17,870 nt of DNA from assembly GCA_964347945.1 (NCBI GenBank), contig CAYGAW010000137.1:1-17870 (forward strand), in the 5' to 3' direction. This document shows positions 6,696 to 13,711 of the stretch, one piece after another. The first letter of the stretch is position 1; each line of letters opens with the position of its first letter. Position numbers and translations under genes: made by a program. Origin of the DNA: CAYGAW01 sp964347945 (GTDB taxonomy: Bacteria > Chloroflexota > Anaerolineae > UBA7937 > B3-Chlor). The notes beneath the pieces were generated by a model. It was given only the letters and a program-made list of their open reading frames with translations, was not told the DNA's origin and made no database searches.

Positions 6696-6884
6696 GGCGC
6701 GCGGTCGGCGGTCTTTGTTGGGAGGTTGTTCGCCAAGCGTTCGGAACCAACCATGGCGAGTAGGATCGCATGATGGTCTGAGCCTGTAGCTACCTTTGAG
6801 CATCTATGGGCACGGATGGCTCTGTCTTGCATCGTTCATTTGGAGGGCTGGAGGCACAAGCGTAAGGATCAAGGGAGATAAGGA

Positions 6885-7457
6885 GTGAAGAATCTTCACC
6901 TGAGGAGTGTTTGCCTGGTTTCCATACTGCTGATGCTGACTGTCGGCGCCGCCGTGGCTCAGGTGACCCTCACCATCAAGCCGGACTGCATTGAGTGCTG
7001 CCCCTTGCAGGATCTCGGGCCATGTCCTGGTTACACAGCCTGGGTCACGAGCACCGCTTTGGGGGATTTCGAGCGGCCACTTCTGATACTGACCGGGCCG
7101 GGCCCCGCGGGTCCATTTGGCACCTCCGGCTTCCTGGCCGCCGATGAGCGCGGCAGGCTGGAGCTGCAACTGATCTTCTTATGCGAGAATCCTTGGAACG
7201 TTGCGGAAGAGGCGACCGTCCATGATGTTGATTACTACTGGTGGATCCACCCCGATTGGAAGTCAGGCGACCACGGCCGGTGGACGCTCCACATCAGTAG
7301 TCAGTCAGGAGAGGTGGAAGGGCATTTTCTCTTTGCGAAGGACTGCGAGTCGGCCACCTTCGTGCCTGAGCCGGACACTATGCTCCTCTTTGGCGGCGGT
7401 CTAGCAGCACTGGCTGGATATGCGGCTGTGAGGCTGAGAAATCGACATGGCGCGTGA
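6885..7457 (+). CDS. Secreted protein of unknown function with PEP-CTERM sorting tail
   Basis: The protein (190 aa) has an N-terminal signal peptide (hydrophobic stretch ~9-24, AVA-Q cleavage near residue 25-26), a cysteine-rich start of the mature part (DCIECCPLQDLGPC), a beta-rich body, and a textbook tripartite C-terminus: VPEP at 160-163, a Gly/Ala/Leu membrane helix (LLFGGGLAALAGYAAV), then the basic tail RLRNRHGA. PEP-CTERM proteins are exported and processed at the VPEP site by exosortase, often ending up in surface polymers. No exosortase gene lies in this window. The GTG start at 6885 is close behind AAGGA, with GGGAGAT a little further up. The body is not a family I recognise. The 189 bp before it hold no clear gene or promoter. 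It is tail-to-tail with polX, 20 bp apart. Confidence 0.8.
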   Translation: MKNLHLRSVCLVSILLMLTVGAAVAQVTLTIKPDCIECCPLQDLGPCPGYTAWVTSTALGDFERPLLILTGPGPAGPFGTSGFLAADERGRLELQLIFLCENPWNVAEEATVHDVDYYWWIHPDWKSGDHGRWTLHISSQSGEVEGHFLFAKDCESATFVPEPDTMLLFGGGLAALAGYAAVRLRNRHGA

Positions 7458-7467
7458 TCCTATCACG
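7453..7467. terminator. Small convergent hairpin between the PEP-CTERM gene and polX
   Basis: CGTGAT and ATCACG form a perfect 6-bp stem with the loop CCT, overlapping the stop of the plus-strand gene and lying ten bases past the stop of polX. It could act on both strands. There is no T-run, so a terminator role is only a guess from position. Confidence 0.3.
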
Positions 7468-7477
7468 GCACACGCCG

Positions 7478-9214
7478 TCAGCGCTTGCCTTTCTTGAGTC
7501 TGCCCAGCAACTCCTCGCACGAGAGCGTGTTGGCTATGTTGGGCGGTTCAGCCCAACCCCGGCGCGCAGTGGCCACCCCGAATCTCATGACGCCCAACCC
7601 CTCGGCATGATGGGCATCGCTCCCGAGGGCAAGCATTACTCCTTCGTTGATCGCACGTCGAGCCAACTCCCCATCGAGGTCCAATCGGTTGGGCTGGGCG
7701 TTGATCTCCAGCATGGTTCCTGTCTTGGCCGCCTCCTCCGCGATGGCCTCGAAGTCGATGGCGACACTTTCTCTCTGGCCCAGGAGCCTGCCTGTGGGGT
7801 GGGCGATGATATGAACGTGCGGGTTACGCATGGCGGCCATCATCCGGCTGGTCATCTTTTTCTCATCCTGGCGCAGACCCAGGTGGATTGCAGCCACGAC
7901 GACGTCGAACTGGGCCAGTACTTCATCGGGGAGGTCCAACTCACCATCTGTCCTGATCTCCAGTTCGACACCCGATAGTACGCGGAAGGGCGCCAGCCTC
8001 TCGTTCAGCTCCGCAATCTCCTGCCGCTGCCGCGCGAAGTCCTGCGGCGCGAGGCCTCCCGCCACGCCCAGCCCTTGACTGTGATCGGTGATGGCGATGT
8101 ACTCGTATTGACGAGCGATGGCCGCCAGAGCCATCTCCTCGATTGTGCTGACGCCATCGCTGTAGATGGAGTGGGTGTGAGAATCGCCTTTGATTTGTCC
8201 GCCTGTGACCAGATGAGGCAGCGCCCCCCCGCCCGCTGCTTCCAGCTCTCCTCGTGCTTCCCGCAGTTCCGGCGGGATCCAGTCCAAGCCCAGCGTGCCG
8301 TAAACCTCTTCCTCGGTGGCACACGATGTCAGGCTGCCATCCTCGTGCTGGAAGCCGTATTCGCTCAGGCTCAGGCCCTCTTTGCGGGCCAGACCTCTCA
8401 AGGCCGCGTTATGGTCCTTCGAACCTGTGAAGTGCTGGAGTAGCGAGCCATAGTGTGTCTCGTCCAGGACCATCAGGTCGACCTGAAGCCCGCTACGGAG
8501 GACCACAGTGGCTTTCGTGTCCCCCCGGGAGCGAACGCTGAGCACCTGGGGCAGGGAAACGAAATACTCGACGACTTTCTCTGCATCGCTAGAGGTCGCC
8601 AGGATGTCTATGTCGCCCACCGTGGGCAGACACCGGCGCAGGCTTCCAGCGGGTGTCACGCCCTTGGCCGGCCGGCACTCACCCAGCGCAGAGACTATCT
8701 CCTCTGCCACCGGCAAGGCGGTGGCCAATAGATGGCGTCCAGAGATGCGGTGCATCATCTCGATCCCTTGCAGAATGCGCTCTTCTGACTTGGCGCCCAG
8801 GCCCTTGAGGTGGCGCAGCTTGTGCTGCCGGGCAGCGGTCTCAACGTCGGGGATGCTCACCAGACCCAACTCCGTGTACAGTCGATGGACAGTCTTGGGA
8901 CCGACCCCAGGGATGCCCAGCAGCGAGACCACCCCATCGGGTATCTCGCTCTTCAACCGCTCATAGAACTCCAGCCGCCCGGTGCGGAGTATTTCGTCAA
9001 CTTTTCCGGCGATCGCCTCTCCGACGCCGGGCATCTCCTGCAGCCGACCTTCCTCCCATAGCACGGTCAGGTCCTCAGGATAGTGGGCCATGGTTTCGGC
9101 TGCCCGCCGGTAGGCGCGGACACGGTACCACTCTTCACCCTTGATGTCGAGCATGTCAGCGATATCGAAGAAAACCTGGGCTATGTCCTGGTTGTCCATG
9201 TCCCTGCCTGACAT
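7478..9214 (-). CDS. polX: DNA polymerase X with PHP domain (PolX, polymerase / 3'-5' exonuclease)
   Basis: The enzyme (578 aa) fills short gaps in DNA repair and has a separate nuclease domain. Order: N-terminal 8-kDa region with two helix-hairpin-helix motifs (MPGVGEAIAGK at 61-71, IPGVGPKTVHR at 101-111); nucleotidyltransferase with AGSLRR (189-194), catalytic D201 and D203 in GDIDIL, and D246 in VDLMVL; then a C-terminal PHP phosphoesterase starting at DSHTHSIYSDG (H346, H348), with ITDHS, SGVELEI, IIAHPTG and GSDAHH as further metal ligands. The length (about 570-600 aa) fits bacterial PolX. The ATG at 9214 has a GAGGGGGGA ribosome site 3-4 bases upstream; ATG 9199 would also be possible, and a start at 9277 lacks a ribosome site. 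The metal ligands I can see are all present, so both activities look intact. Confidence 0.95.
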   Translation of the reverse strand: MSGRDMDNQDIAQVFFDIADMLDIKGEEWYRVRAYRRAAETMAHYPEDLTVLWEEGRLQEMPGVGEAIAGKVDEILRTGRLEFYERLKSEIPDGVVSLLGIPGVGPKTVHRLYTELGLVSIPDVETAARQHKLRHLKGLGAKSEERILQGIEMMHRISGRHLLATALPVAEEIVSALGECRPAKGVTPAGSLRRCLPTVGDIDILATSSDAEKVVEYFVSLPQVLSVRSRGDTKATVVLRSGLQVDLMVLDETHYGSLLQHFTGSKDHNAALRGLARKEGLSLSEYGFQHEDGSLTSCATEEEVYGTLGLDWIPPELREARGELEAAGGGALPHLVTGGQIKGDSHTHSIYSDGVSTIEEMALAAIARQYEYIAITDHSQGLGVAGGLAPQDFARQRQEIAELNERLAPFRVLSGVELEIRTDGELDLPDEVLAQFDVVVAAIHLGLRQDEKKMTSRMMAAMRNPHVHIIAHPTGRLLGQRESVAIDFEAIAEEAAKTGTMLEINAQPNRLDLDGELARRAINEGVMLALGSDAHHAEGLGVMRFGVATARRGWAEPPNIANTLSCEELLGRLKKGKR

Positions 9215-9308
9215 TATTCCCCCCTCAGCTGGCTGGTGACACCATTGCTCGGCGAAGTTGGGCATACGGTTCAGCACGTGGAAGTGGTACCGTGTTGGCC
9301 CCTAAGGT

Positions 9309-9314
9309 ATTATA
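9309..9314 (-). promoter_or_regulatory. Extended -10 promoter for polX
   Basis: On the minus strand the sequence reads TGA TATAAT, a perfect -10 with the extended TGn motif. A weak -35 (TCAATA) lies 17 bases further upstream (9332-9337). Transcription would start near 9302, giving a leader of about 90 bases before the polX ATG. Confidence 0.6.
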
Positions 9315-9554
9315 TCACAGGTGGGACGCAATATTGACACCCAGGAACCCACCTGCTTCGGCTGGACGTACGGGCATAGGCAGGCCAGTTGTACCCGAGT
9401 ATGGGAGGGTTTTGGCAGAGGCCGTCAGACACGCATACAATCTCGTTCCAGCTCCGCCCGCCGCTGGATCGTGCCTTCGACAGGGCCTGCGGCCTAGCGA
9501 GGATGCGCCCAGGGACGGATCTCACATCGGTATTTCACACCGTCCACAGGGACG

Positions 9555-9583
9555 TTGCTAGTCTGTGGCTATTGTGTTATAAT
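9555..9583 (+). promoter_or_regulatory. Sigma-70 type promoter for the 40-aa membrane peptide gene
   Basis: TTGCTA (9555-9560), a 17-base spacer, and a perfect TATAAT (9578-9583) with the extended TGn motif at 9575-9577. Transcription would start near 9590, about 65 bases before the small gene's ATG. Confidence 0.7.
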
Positions 9584-9655
9584 GCGTGGTAGGCTACGCG
9601 ACGACGACTTGCTCCGGACAGTGGGTGAGCAGGAGTTGCGGAGAGGAGGACGGCA

Positions 9656-9778
9656 ATGGAAGAGGGGATAACTATCCAACAGTGGATGATACTTGCTCTC
9701 TTATTCTACCTGGACGTGGTGGTCCTGGGCTGTCTGTTCCTGATAGCAATGAACAAGATCTACCTTCTGCCCTGGTAG
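9656..9778 (+). CDS. Small membrane protein, 40 aa, unknown function
   Basis: This short gene is easily missed. It begins with ATG after GAGGAGGA (ribosome site, about six bases upstream) and ends with TAG, coding 40 residues. Residues 1-9 are polar and acidic (MEEGITIQQ). Residues ~10-32 form one hydrophobic helix interrupted by an aspartate (LFYLDVVVLGCLFLIAM). The tail is NKIYLLPW. A lysine after the helix suggests the C-terminus is cytoplasmic, but the topology is not certain. A near-consensus promoter lies at 9555-9583, and no other gene is downstream on this strand, so it is probably transcribed alone. I do not recognise a family. It could be a regulatory or stabilising membrane peptide; a toxin is less likely, since no antitoxin is seen beside it. 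Confidence 0.65.
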   Translation: MEEGITIQQWMILALLFYLDVVVLGCLFLIAMNKIYLLPW

Positions 9779-9800
9779 ATCTCTTGTGAAGTCCCCTGTC

Positions 9801-9815
9801 GCCTCCTAGTGAGGC
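9801..9815. terminator. Weak hairpin between the convergent small gene and yihY-like gene
   Basis: GCCTC (9801-9805), the loop CTAGT and GAGGC (9811-9815) form a 5-bp stem 22 bases past the stop of the small gene. No T-run follows on either strand. Its position between converging genes is the only support for termination. Confidence 0.3.
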
Positions 9816-9840
9816 CCATCCCACACCCAGATCCCTCCAG

Positions 9841-10764
9841 TTATTCACCCCGTCGCCGCCTGGCATACTGTACTGTGAACTCTGCCCCCAGCAGGATGAT
9901 CACCCCGCTGATGTAGGACCAGAGCAGCAGCGCGATTACCGCTGCCACCGATCCGTACACCAGGTTGTAGGAAGCGAAGGTGCCCAGATAGATGGTGAAG
10001 CCTATCTGTGCGACTTGCCACGCCAGGCCGGCCAGCAGGGCGCCCGGCAGTACCTCGATCCAGCGAACGTGGGTACTGGGCAGAACCGTGTAGAAGAACG
10101 AGAATGAGAGCGCCGTCAGCAAGAAGGGCAGGACAATGCTCGAGAGGTTCGCAACCAGGCTGGGAGAGACGGGGGAGCCGCTCAGCACGAGAGCCGAAAA
10201 GTGGGACACCAGCTCAATGGCAGGTGAGGCATAGAGGGAGACGAAGAAGAGGAAAGCACTCAGTAGAACAAGCCCCGCCGCGAGAGCCCGCTCCGCCCAG
10301 GCGGGCCGAGGAGTCTCCACATCCCAGGCCCTGTTGATGGCCCGACTGAGGCCGCCGAAGACACCTGAGGCAGCCCAGATCAGTCCCACTATGCCGACCA
10401 AACTTGCTGTGCGTCTGAGTTGTAGCACGCGTTCGATGTTGGTGCGCACAAGCTCCACGGCGGCCGGGAAATAACCCGCCACCACGACCAAGGCTCTCTC
10501 CTGAGCTTCCTGCGAGTTCAGCACGAAGCTCCCCAGGGAGATGAGGAGCAATGTCAAGGGGAACAGGGAAAAGAGAACATAGTAGGCGATGGCGGCGGCG
10601 TTGGCTGTACCCTGGTGTTGTATAAAGCCCTTGTAGGCCCGCTCGCCGACCCCGAGCCATCCGTCAGTCATCTTGTCCAGGCGCACCCATCTTGCCACAA
10701 GCTTCAGCCTGGTCTCCCAGATGATCTCGTTCCATCGTTTAAGGGCTTTGGACAATTGCTGCAT
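9841..10764 (-). CDS. YihY/BrkB family inner-membrane protein (UPF0761-type)
   Basis: This polytopic membrane protein (307 aa) has the family's N-terminal signature: a short amphipathic lead, then GTANAAAIAYYVLFSLFPLTLLL (split as ~52-60 and 61-74), where the family usually shows an AALAYY.LFSLFPLL pattern. Five or six hydrophobic segments can be followed: ~57-80, ~118-137, ~158-181, ~190-225, ~238-255 and ~270-295, ending in a basic tail (YARRRRGE). The loop with ASGVFGGLSRAINRAWDV (about 130-148) is also conserved in the family. Members were once called ribonuclease BN by mistake and 'virulence factor BrkB' by homology; no biochemical activity is established, and a transport or envelope role is inferred. 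The ATG at 10764 has only a weak ribosome site (GAAGG 12 bases up), but a good promoter lies behind it. Confidence 0.92.
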   Translation of the reverse strand: MQQLSKALKRWNEIIWETRLKLVARWVRLDKMTDGWLGVGERAYKGFIQHQGTANAAAIAYYVLFSLFPLTLLLISLGSFVLNSQEAQERALVVVAGYFPAAVELVRTNIERVLQLRRTASLVGIVGLIWAASGVFGGLSRAINRAWDVETPRPAWAERALAAGLVLLSAFLFFVSLYASPAIELVSHFSALVLSGSPVSPSLVANLSSIVLPFLLTALSFSFFYTVLPSTHVRWIEVLPGALLAGLAWQVAQIGFTIYLGTFASYNLVYGSVAAVIALLLWSYISGVIILLGAEFTVQYARRRRGE

Positions 10765-10789
10765 GATATCGACAAGCCTTCAAGATGGC

Positions 10790-10818
10790 ATTCTATGTTA
10801 CCGGAAGGGTCAAGTCAA
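10790..10818 (-). promoter_or_regulatory. Promoter for the yihY-like gene
   Basis: On the minus strand: TTGACT (10818-10813), a 17-base spacer, then TAGAAT (10795-10790). Transcription would begin near 10783, giving a very short leader of about 20 bases. Confidence 0.6.
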
Positions 10819-10855
10819 ACCTTGACGTTGAGGGGCGAAAGACCGCCCGTGGAAG

Positions 10856-10878
10856 GCATCGGGTTGGAAACCCGATGC
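10856..10878. repeat. Perfect 10-bp inverted repeat (REP-like palindrome)
   Basis: GCATCGGGTT and AACCCGATGC are exact complements separated by GGA. It lies on the upstream side of the yihY-like promoter and could be a REP-type dispersed palindrome, a protein-binding site or a terminator without T-run. Only one copy is in this window. Confidence 0.65.
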
Positions 10879-10934
10879 TACGCGTGAAGGGAAGCATGTT
10901 TCAGGGCCGGCTCAGCCCGGTTGCCCAGTTCCTG

Positions 10935-10978
10935 GGGTGCGGCTTCAGCCTGGCACGCGGGCGAGCGGAGCACCCGCG
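10935..10978. repeat. Overlapping GC-rich hairpins
   Basis: GGGTGC (10935-10940) pairs with GCACCC (10970-10975), enclosing GGC-TTCA-GCC. Alternatively CGCGGG (10956-10961) pairs with CCCGCG (10973-10978) across 11 bases. The two foldings exclude each other. Confidence 0.4.
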
Positions 10979-11074
10979 ATCCCGGCTTGATGATCGGAAG
11001 TGGAACAAGTGATCCGCGCCGCCCTCAAGCCAGTACCGTCTGGAGGGCATTCCCCACAGCCTCCGGTCATTCGA

Positions 11075-11179
11075 AGGCTGGGATGCCGTGGGTTTCAACG
11101 CGGTTCGGCGATGTCGCTGAGGCCGTGGAAAGACGGAGACTGCAAAGGCAGAGTGTGGGGCCGCCACGTTTCCCAGCCT
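11075..11179. ncRNA. Candidate structured element: long closing stem around three small hairpins
   Basis: AGGCTGGGA (11075-11083) pairs perfectly with TCCCAGCCT (11171-11179); after a small internal loop (TGC against TT) CGTGG (11087-11091) pairs with CCACG (11164-11168). Inside, three short hairpins fit: GCG/CGC (11108-11117), CCGT/ACGG (11123-11136) and CTGC-AAAG-GCAG (11140-11151). This could be a non-coding RNA, a leader or trailer of the liv operon (it lies 60 bases past the livF stop), or a small non-autonomous repeat. It has no long reading frame I trust. Confidence 0.4.
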
Positions 11180-11238
11180 ACATCGAGAATGTTCGCAAAC
11201 CACTGAGGACTCATGGCAGGGACGGGGCCGAGACCAAG

Positions 11239-11937
11239 CTAGACCAGCAAGTACCTGCTCCTCACTTCTTCATGGTCTCTCAATTCCTCGACAGTGCCCT
11301 GGTAGCGAATATGCCCATCGTCTATGATGTAGCCGAAGTCGCTCAACCTTAGCGCAGATCTCACATTCTGCTCGGCCAGGAGCACAGTCAAGCCCGACCG
11401 TTTCAGTTCCAGAATCCTCTCTTCCAGTGCGCGCACCAGGAGGGGCGCCAGACCTTCGGTGGGCTCGTCTAGGAGCAGAAGCTCCGGATTGCCCATCAGT
11501 GCTCGGGCAATGGCCAGCATCTTCTGTTCCCCGCCGCTGAGGCAGCCAGCCTTGCGAGCGGTCATGTCTCCCAAGGCAGGGAAGAGCTGATAGACCCCGT
11601 CCTGATCCCATCCTTCATCCGTTGTAGTCTTCCGGGCGGCTATTTCCAAGTTCTCCTCTACAGTGAGGTCTGCGAATATCCTCCTGTCATCAGGGACATA
11701 CCCCATTCCTTTTCGTGCCAGTTCATAGGGTTCCTTGCCGGCAATCTCCTCTCCCTTGAATGTGATGCTGCCTCTCCTCGGTGGAGCAAGACCCATGATA
11801 GTTCTCAAGGTGGTGCTCTTACCCGCGCCGTTTCGCCCCAGGAGGCAAACCACTTGGCCGCGCTGGACATTGAGGGAAACGTCAAAGAGAATATGGCTTA
11901 GTCCATAGTAGGTGTGGATTCCCTCTATCTCAAGCAT
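11239..11937 (-). CDS. livF: Branched-chain amino acid type ABC importer, ATP-binding protein LivF
   Basis: This is one of the two ATPases that power the importer from the cytoplasmic face (232 aa, the usual LivF length). Walker A GRNGAGKST (34-42), Q-loop region DDRRIFADLTVEEN, ABC signature LSGGEQK, Walker B LLLLDEPTEG with the following LAPLLV typical of LivF, and the H-loop position replaced by AEQN as is normal in LivF proteins. Its ATG overlaps the livG stop by one base (TGATG at 11935-11939), so translation is probably coupled. It is the last gene of the livKHMGF operon, and no strong terminator is seen immediately after it. The true substrate may be branched-chain amino acids or related compounds such as other amino acids, amides or urea. 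Confidence 0.94.
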   Translation of the reverse strand: MLEIEGIHTYYGLSHILFDVSLNVQRGQVVCLLGRNGAGKSTTLRTIMGLAPPRRGSITFKGEEIAGKEPYELARKGMGYVPDDRRIFADLTVEENLEIAARKTTTDEGWDQDGVYQLFPALGDMTARKAGCLSGGEQKMLAIARALMGNPELLLLDEPTEGLAPLLVRALEERILELKRSGLTVLLAEQNVRSALRLSDFGYIIDDGHIRYQGTVEELRDHEEVRSRYLLV

Positions 11938-12671
11938 CAGCCACCTCCGAGATAGGCCTCCTGGACTTCTCTGTCGGCTCGCACCTCTTCTGGCTCGCCC
12001 TGGACAAGAGTACTCCCCTGGTGCATGACCATGATGCTCTGTGCAATCGAAAAGACGACTTCCATATCATGCTCGCAGAACAGGATGGTCAAGCTCTGAG
12101 TGTCAGCCAGTCGTCTGACGAGTTCCATCGTGGCCGCCGTCTCCTCCGGAGACATGCCAGCCGTAGGCTCATCGAGAATCAGCAACTCCGGTTCATTGCC
12201 CAACGCCACGGCAATCTCCAGTATCTTCTGGTCGCCATGCGAAAGGGCTCCAGCAATGCTTCCGGCCCGTTCCAAGAGACCGACGCTCTCGAGAATGCTG
12301 CTGGTCTCTTCGACAGCCAGGTTGTGAGCAGGTGAGATGAGATTGAAACTCCGTCGTTGTCGGGACAGCACCGCTACCTGCACGTTCTCGAAGGCGGTCA
12401 GACGGTGAAAGATGTTGACTATCTGAAATGACCTGGCAATCCCTCTCCTGGTGATGTGGTGAGGTGGCAGTCCGGTGATGTCCTCTCCCTTGAAAACTAC
12501 CCTCCCCTTGTCTGGCTTGAGCTGACCACTGATGAGATTGAATAGAGTGGTCTTTCCAGCCCCGTTGGGGCCGATCACCGCCACCAGTTCGCCCTCTCCG
12601 ACAGTGAGGTTGGCTCCGTAGACCGCCATGAAATCGCCGAAAGACTTGGTCATGCCCTCTACTCGCAGCAT
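11937..12671 (-). CDS. livG: Branched-chain amino acid type ABC importer, ATP-binding protein LivG
   Basis: The second ATPase of the importer (244 aa). Walker A GPNGAGKTT (34-42), then the LivG-type insertion PPHHITRRGIARSFQIVNIFHRLTAFENVQVA; signature LSHGDQK (the LSHG form is typical of LivG), Walker B LLILDEPTAGM, and H-loop CEHDMEVVF. The C-terminal piece GEPEEVRADREVQEAYLGGG is also typical. It starts directly after the livM stop (TAG then ATG, no gap) and overlaps livF by one base, so the three genes are tightly coupled. All motifs needed for ATP hydrolysis are present. Confidence 0.94.
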   Translation of the reverse strand: MLRVEGMTKSFGDFMAVYGANLTVGEGELVAVIGPNGAGKTTLFNLISGQLKPDKGRVVFKGEDITGLPPHHITRRGIARSFQIVNIFHRLTAFENVQVAVLSRQRRSFNLISPAHNLAVEETSSILESVGLLERAGSIAGALSHGDQKILEIAVALGNEPELLILDEPTAGMSPEETAATMELVRRLADTQSLTILFCEHDMEVVFSIAQSIMVMHQGSTLVQGEPEEVRADREVQEAYLGGG

Positions 12672-13700
12672 CTATCCGCTATCCTTCTCTGTGCCCTGTG
12701 CGGCGCGCGGCCGTAGCCTGTCCTGAAAGAAGCCCATTACCCCTTCTGGCAGGAAGAAGATGAGTAGGATCAGTACGATTCCCAGGATTAGGGTCCAGTA
12801 CTCGGTGTAGACGCGAAGAAAACCACGCAGCGCCGTTGCCATCTCCCCGTCTGGCAGGAATGAAATCAGCGCAGTGAGTATGACGCCGGTGCGCAGTGAC
12901 ACGATTATCGCGGCGCCCAGCATCGGGCCAGCGAAGGTGAACCAGCCTCCCAAGAGGCACATGATGAATATCTCGAGAGATAGAACCCAGAATAGCAGGT
13001 GCGGGTGGACATAGCGTTCCAGCGTGACAAAGAGGACGCCGGCGACCCCTGCGAACAAGGTGGCGATCACAATGGCCATCAGTTGATGGCGCCTGACGTT
13101 GATCCCCACCGCCGCACATCGCTGTGGGTTGTCTCTGATGGCCTGAAGAGTGGCCCCGAAAGGCGATCTCACGATCACATACATAACTATGATGCAGATC
13201 GTAGCGACGAGTAGTATGAAGTAGTAGGAGTTGTTCTGGCTGCGCAGGATTGAGGGGGTTGGAATGCCATAGATGCCGTCGTCACCGCCGGTGAAGTCAT
13301 ACCAGCGGTACACAATGGCCCAAATCAAGGAGCCCAGGGAAATCTGGAGCATGCCAAAGTACAACTGGCTGAGCCTGATACAGAACCATCCGATGAGCAG
13401 GCCCACCAGGGCTGCTGCTATGGGGCCGGCGGCGAAGCCGACCCACTTGGGCATGGAAGTCTTCGTCAACACCAAGGCGACAGTGTAGGCCCCTACCCCG
13501 TAGAAGACACCGTGGTGAAACTGAAATAGCCCGCCATAGCCGATGGTCAGGTTGAGGCTCATCGCCAACAAGGCAGTGACGAGAATCACAGCAAGCACGT
13601 AGACGTAGTACCTAGGTGCCAGCAGCGGCACAATGAGGAAGATGGCCAAAATGGCCGTCACTGCCCAGAGCCATTTTCGACCGATGATTCCCTTGAGCAA
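12672..13700 (-). CDS. livM: Branched-chain amino acid type ABC importer, permease LivM
   Basis: One of two membrane permeases forming the channel (342 aa from TTG 13700). About nine to ten hydrophobic segments are visible, with the LivM hallmarks SLNLTIGYGGLFQFHHGVFYGVGAY (split here as ~49-59 and 60-72), the coupling region FGATLQAIRDNPQRCAAVGINV (~172-193), and LGGWFTFAGPMLGAA (~242-256). I chose TTG 13700 because GGAGG lies seven bases upstream and the start falls 11 bases after the livH stop. The reading frame is open further upstream to 13862, overlapping livH, but that extension is Arg/Cys-rich and unlike LivM. The C-terminus adds FFQDRLRPRAAQGTEKDSG. Confidence 0.92.
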   Translation of the reverse strand: MLKGIIGRKWLWAVTAILAIFLIVPLLAPRYYVYVLAVILVTALLAMSLNLTIGYGGLFQFHHGVFYGVGAYTVALVLTKTSMPKWVGFAAGPIAAALVGLLIGWFCIRLSQLYFGMLQISLGSLIWAIVYRWYDFTGGDDGIYGIPTPSILRSQNNSYYFILLVATICIIVMYVIVRSPFGATLQAIRDNPQRCAAVGINVRRHQLMAIVIATLFAGVAGVLFVTLERYVHPHLLFWVLSLEIFIMCLLGGWFTFAGPMLGAAIIVSLRTGVILTALISFLPDGEMATALRGFLRVYTEYWTLILGIVLILLIFFLPEGVMGFFQDRLRPRAAQGTEKDSG

Positions 13701-13711
13701 GTTCCAGCCTC

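Larger units (their letters stand above)
9278..9655. other. 378-bp intergenic region with back-to-back promoters
   Basis: This stretch separates polX (minus) from a small plus-strand gene. It holds the polX promoter near 9309-9337 and a plus-strand promoter at 9555-9583. I found no RNA gene, repeat or other supported coding sequence in the middle part (about 9340-9550). Confidence 0.6.
10765..11238. other. 474-bp intergenic region rich in stem-loops
   Basis: No gene is supported. Beyond the yihY-like promoter it contains a perfect 10-bp palindrome (10856-10878), overlapping hairpins at 10935-10978 (GGGTGC with GCACCC; CGCGGG with CCCGCG), and a 105-base element closed by long arms (11075-11179). 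This density of complementary arms is far above that of the other gaps in the window and suggests repeat-derived DNA or a structured transcript. Confidence 0.6.

Noticed and set aside
7454..8731. Several plus-strand open frames across polX
   Set aside because: They are antisense to a clear polX with all catalytic motifs, and their proteins show no recognisable domain.
9334..9339. TTGACA on the plus strand as a -35 box
   Set aside because: No -10-like sequence lies 16-18 bases downstream, and no gene starts nearby on that strand.
9586..9789. 67-aa plus-strand open frame overlapping the 40-aa peptide gene
   Set aside because: It has no ribosome site at its start and a low-complexity polar sequence; the overlapping 40-codon frame has promoter, ribosome site and a membrane helix.
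10785..11352. Overlapping open frames on both strands in the gap between the yihY-like gene and livF
   Set aside because: None has a ribosome site or domain; the Arg-rich products are what GC-rich stem-loop DNA yields in any frame.
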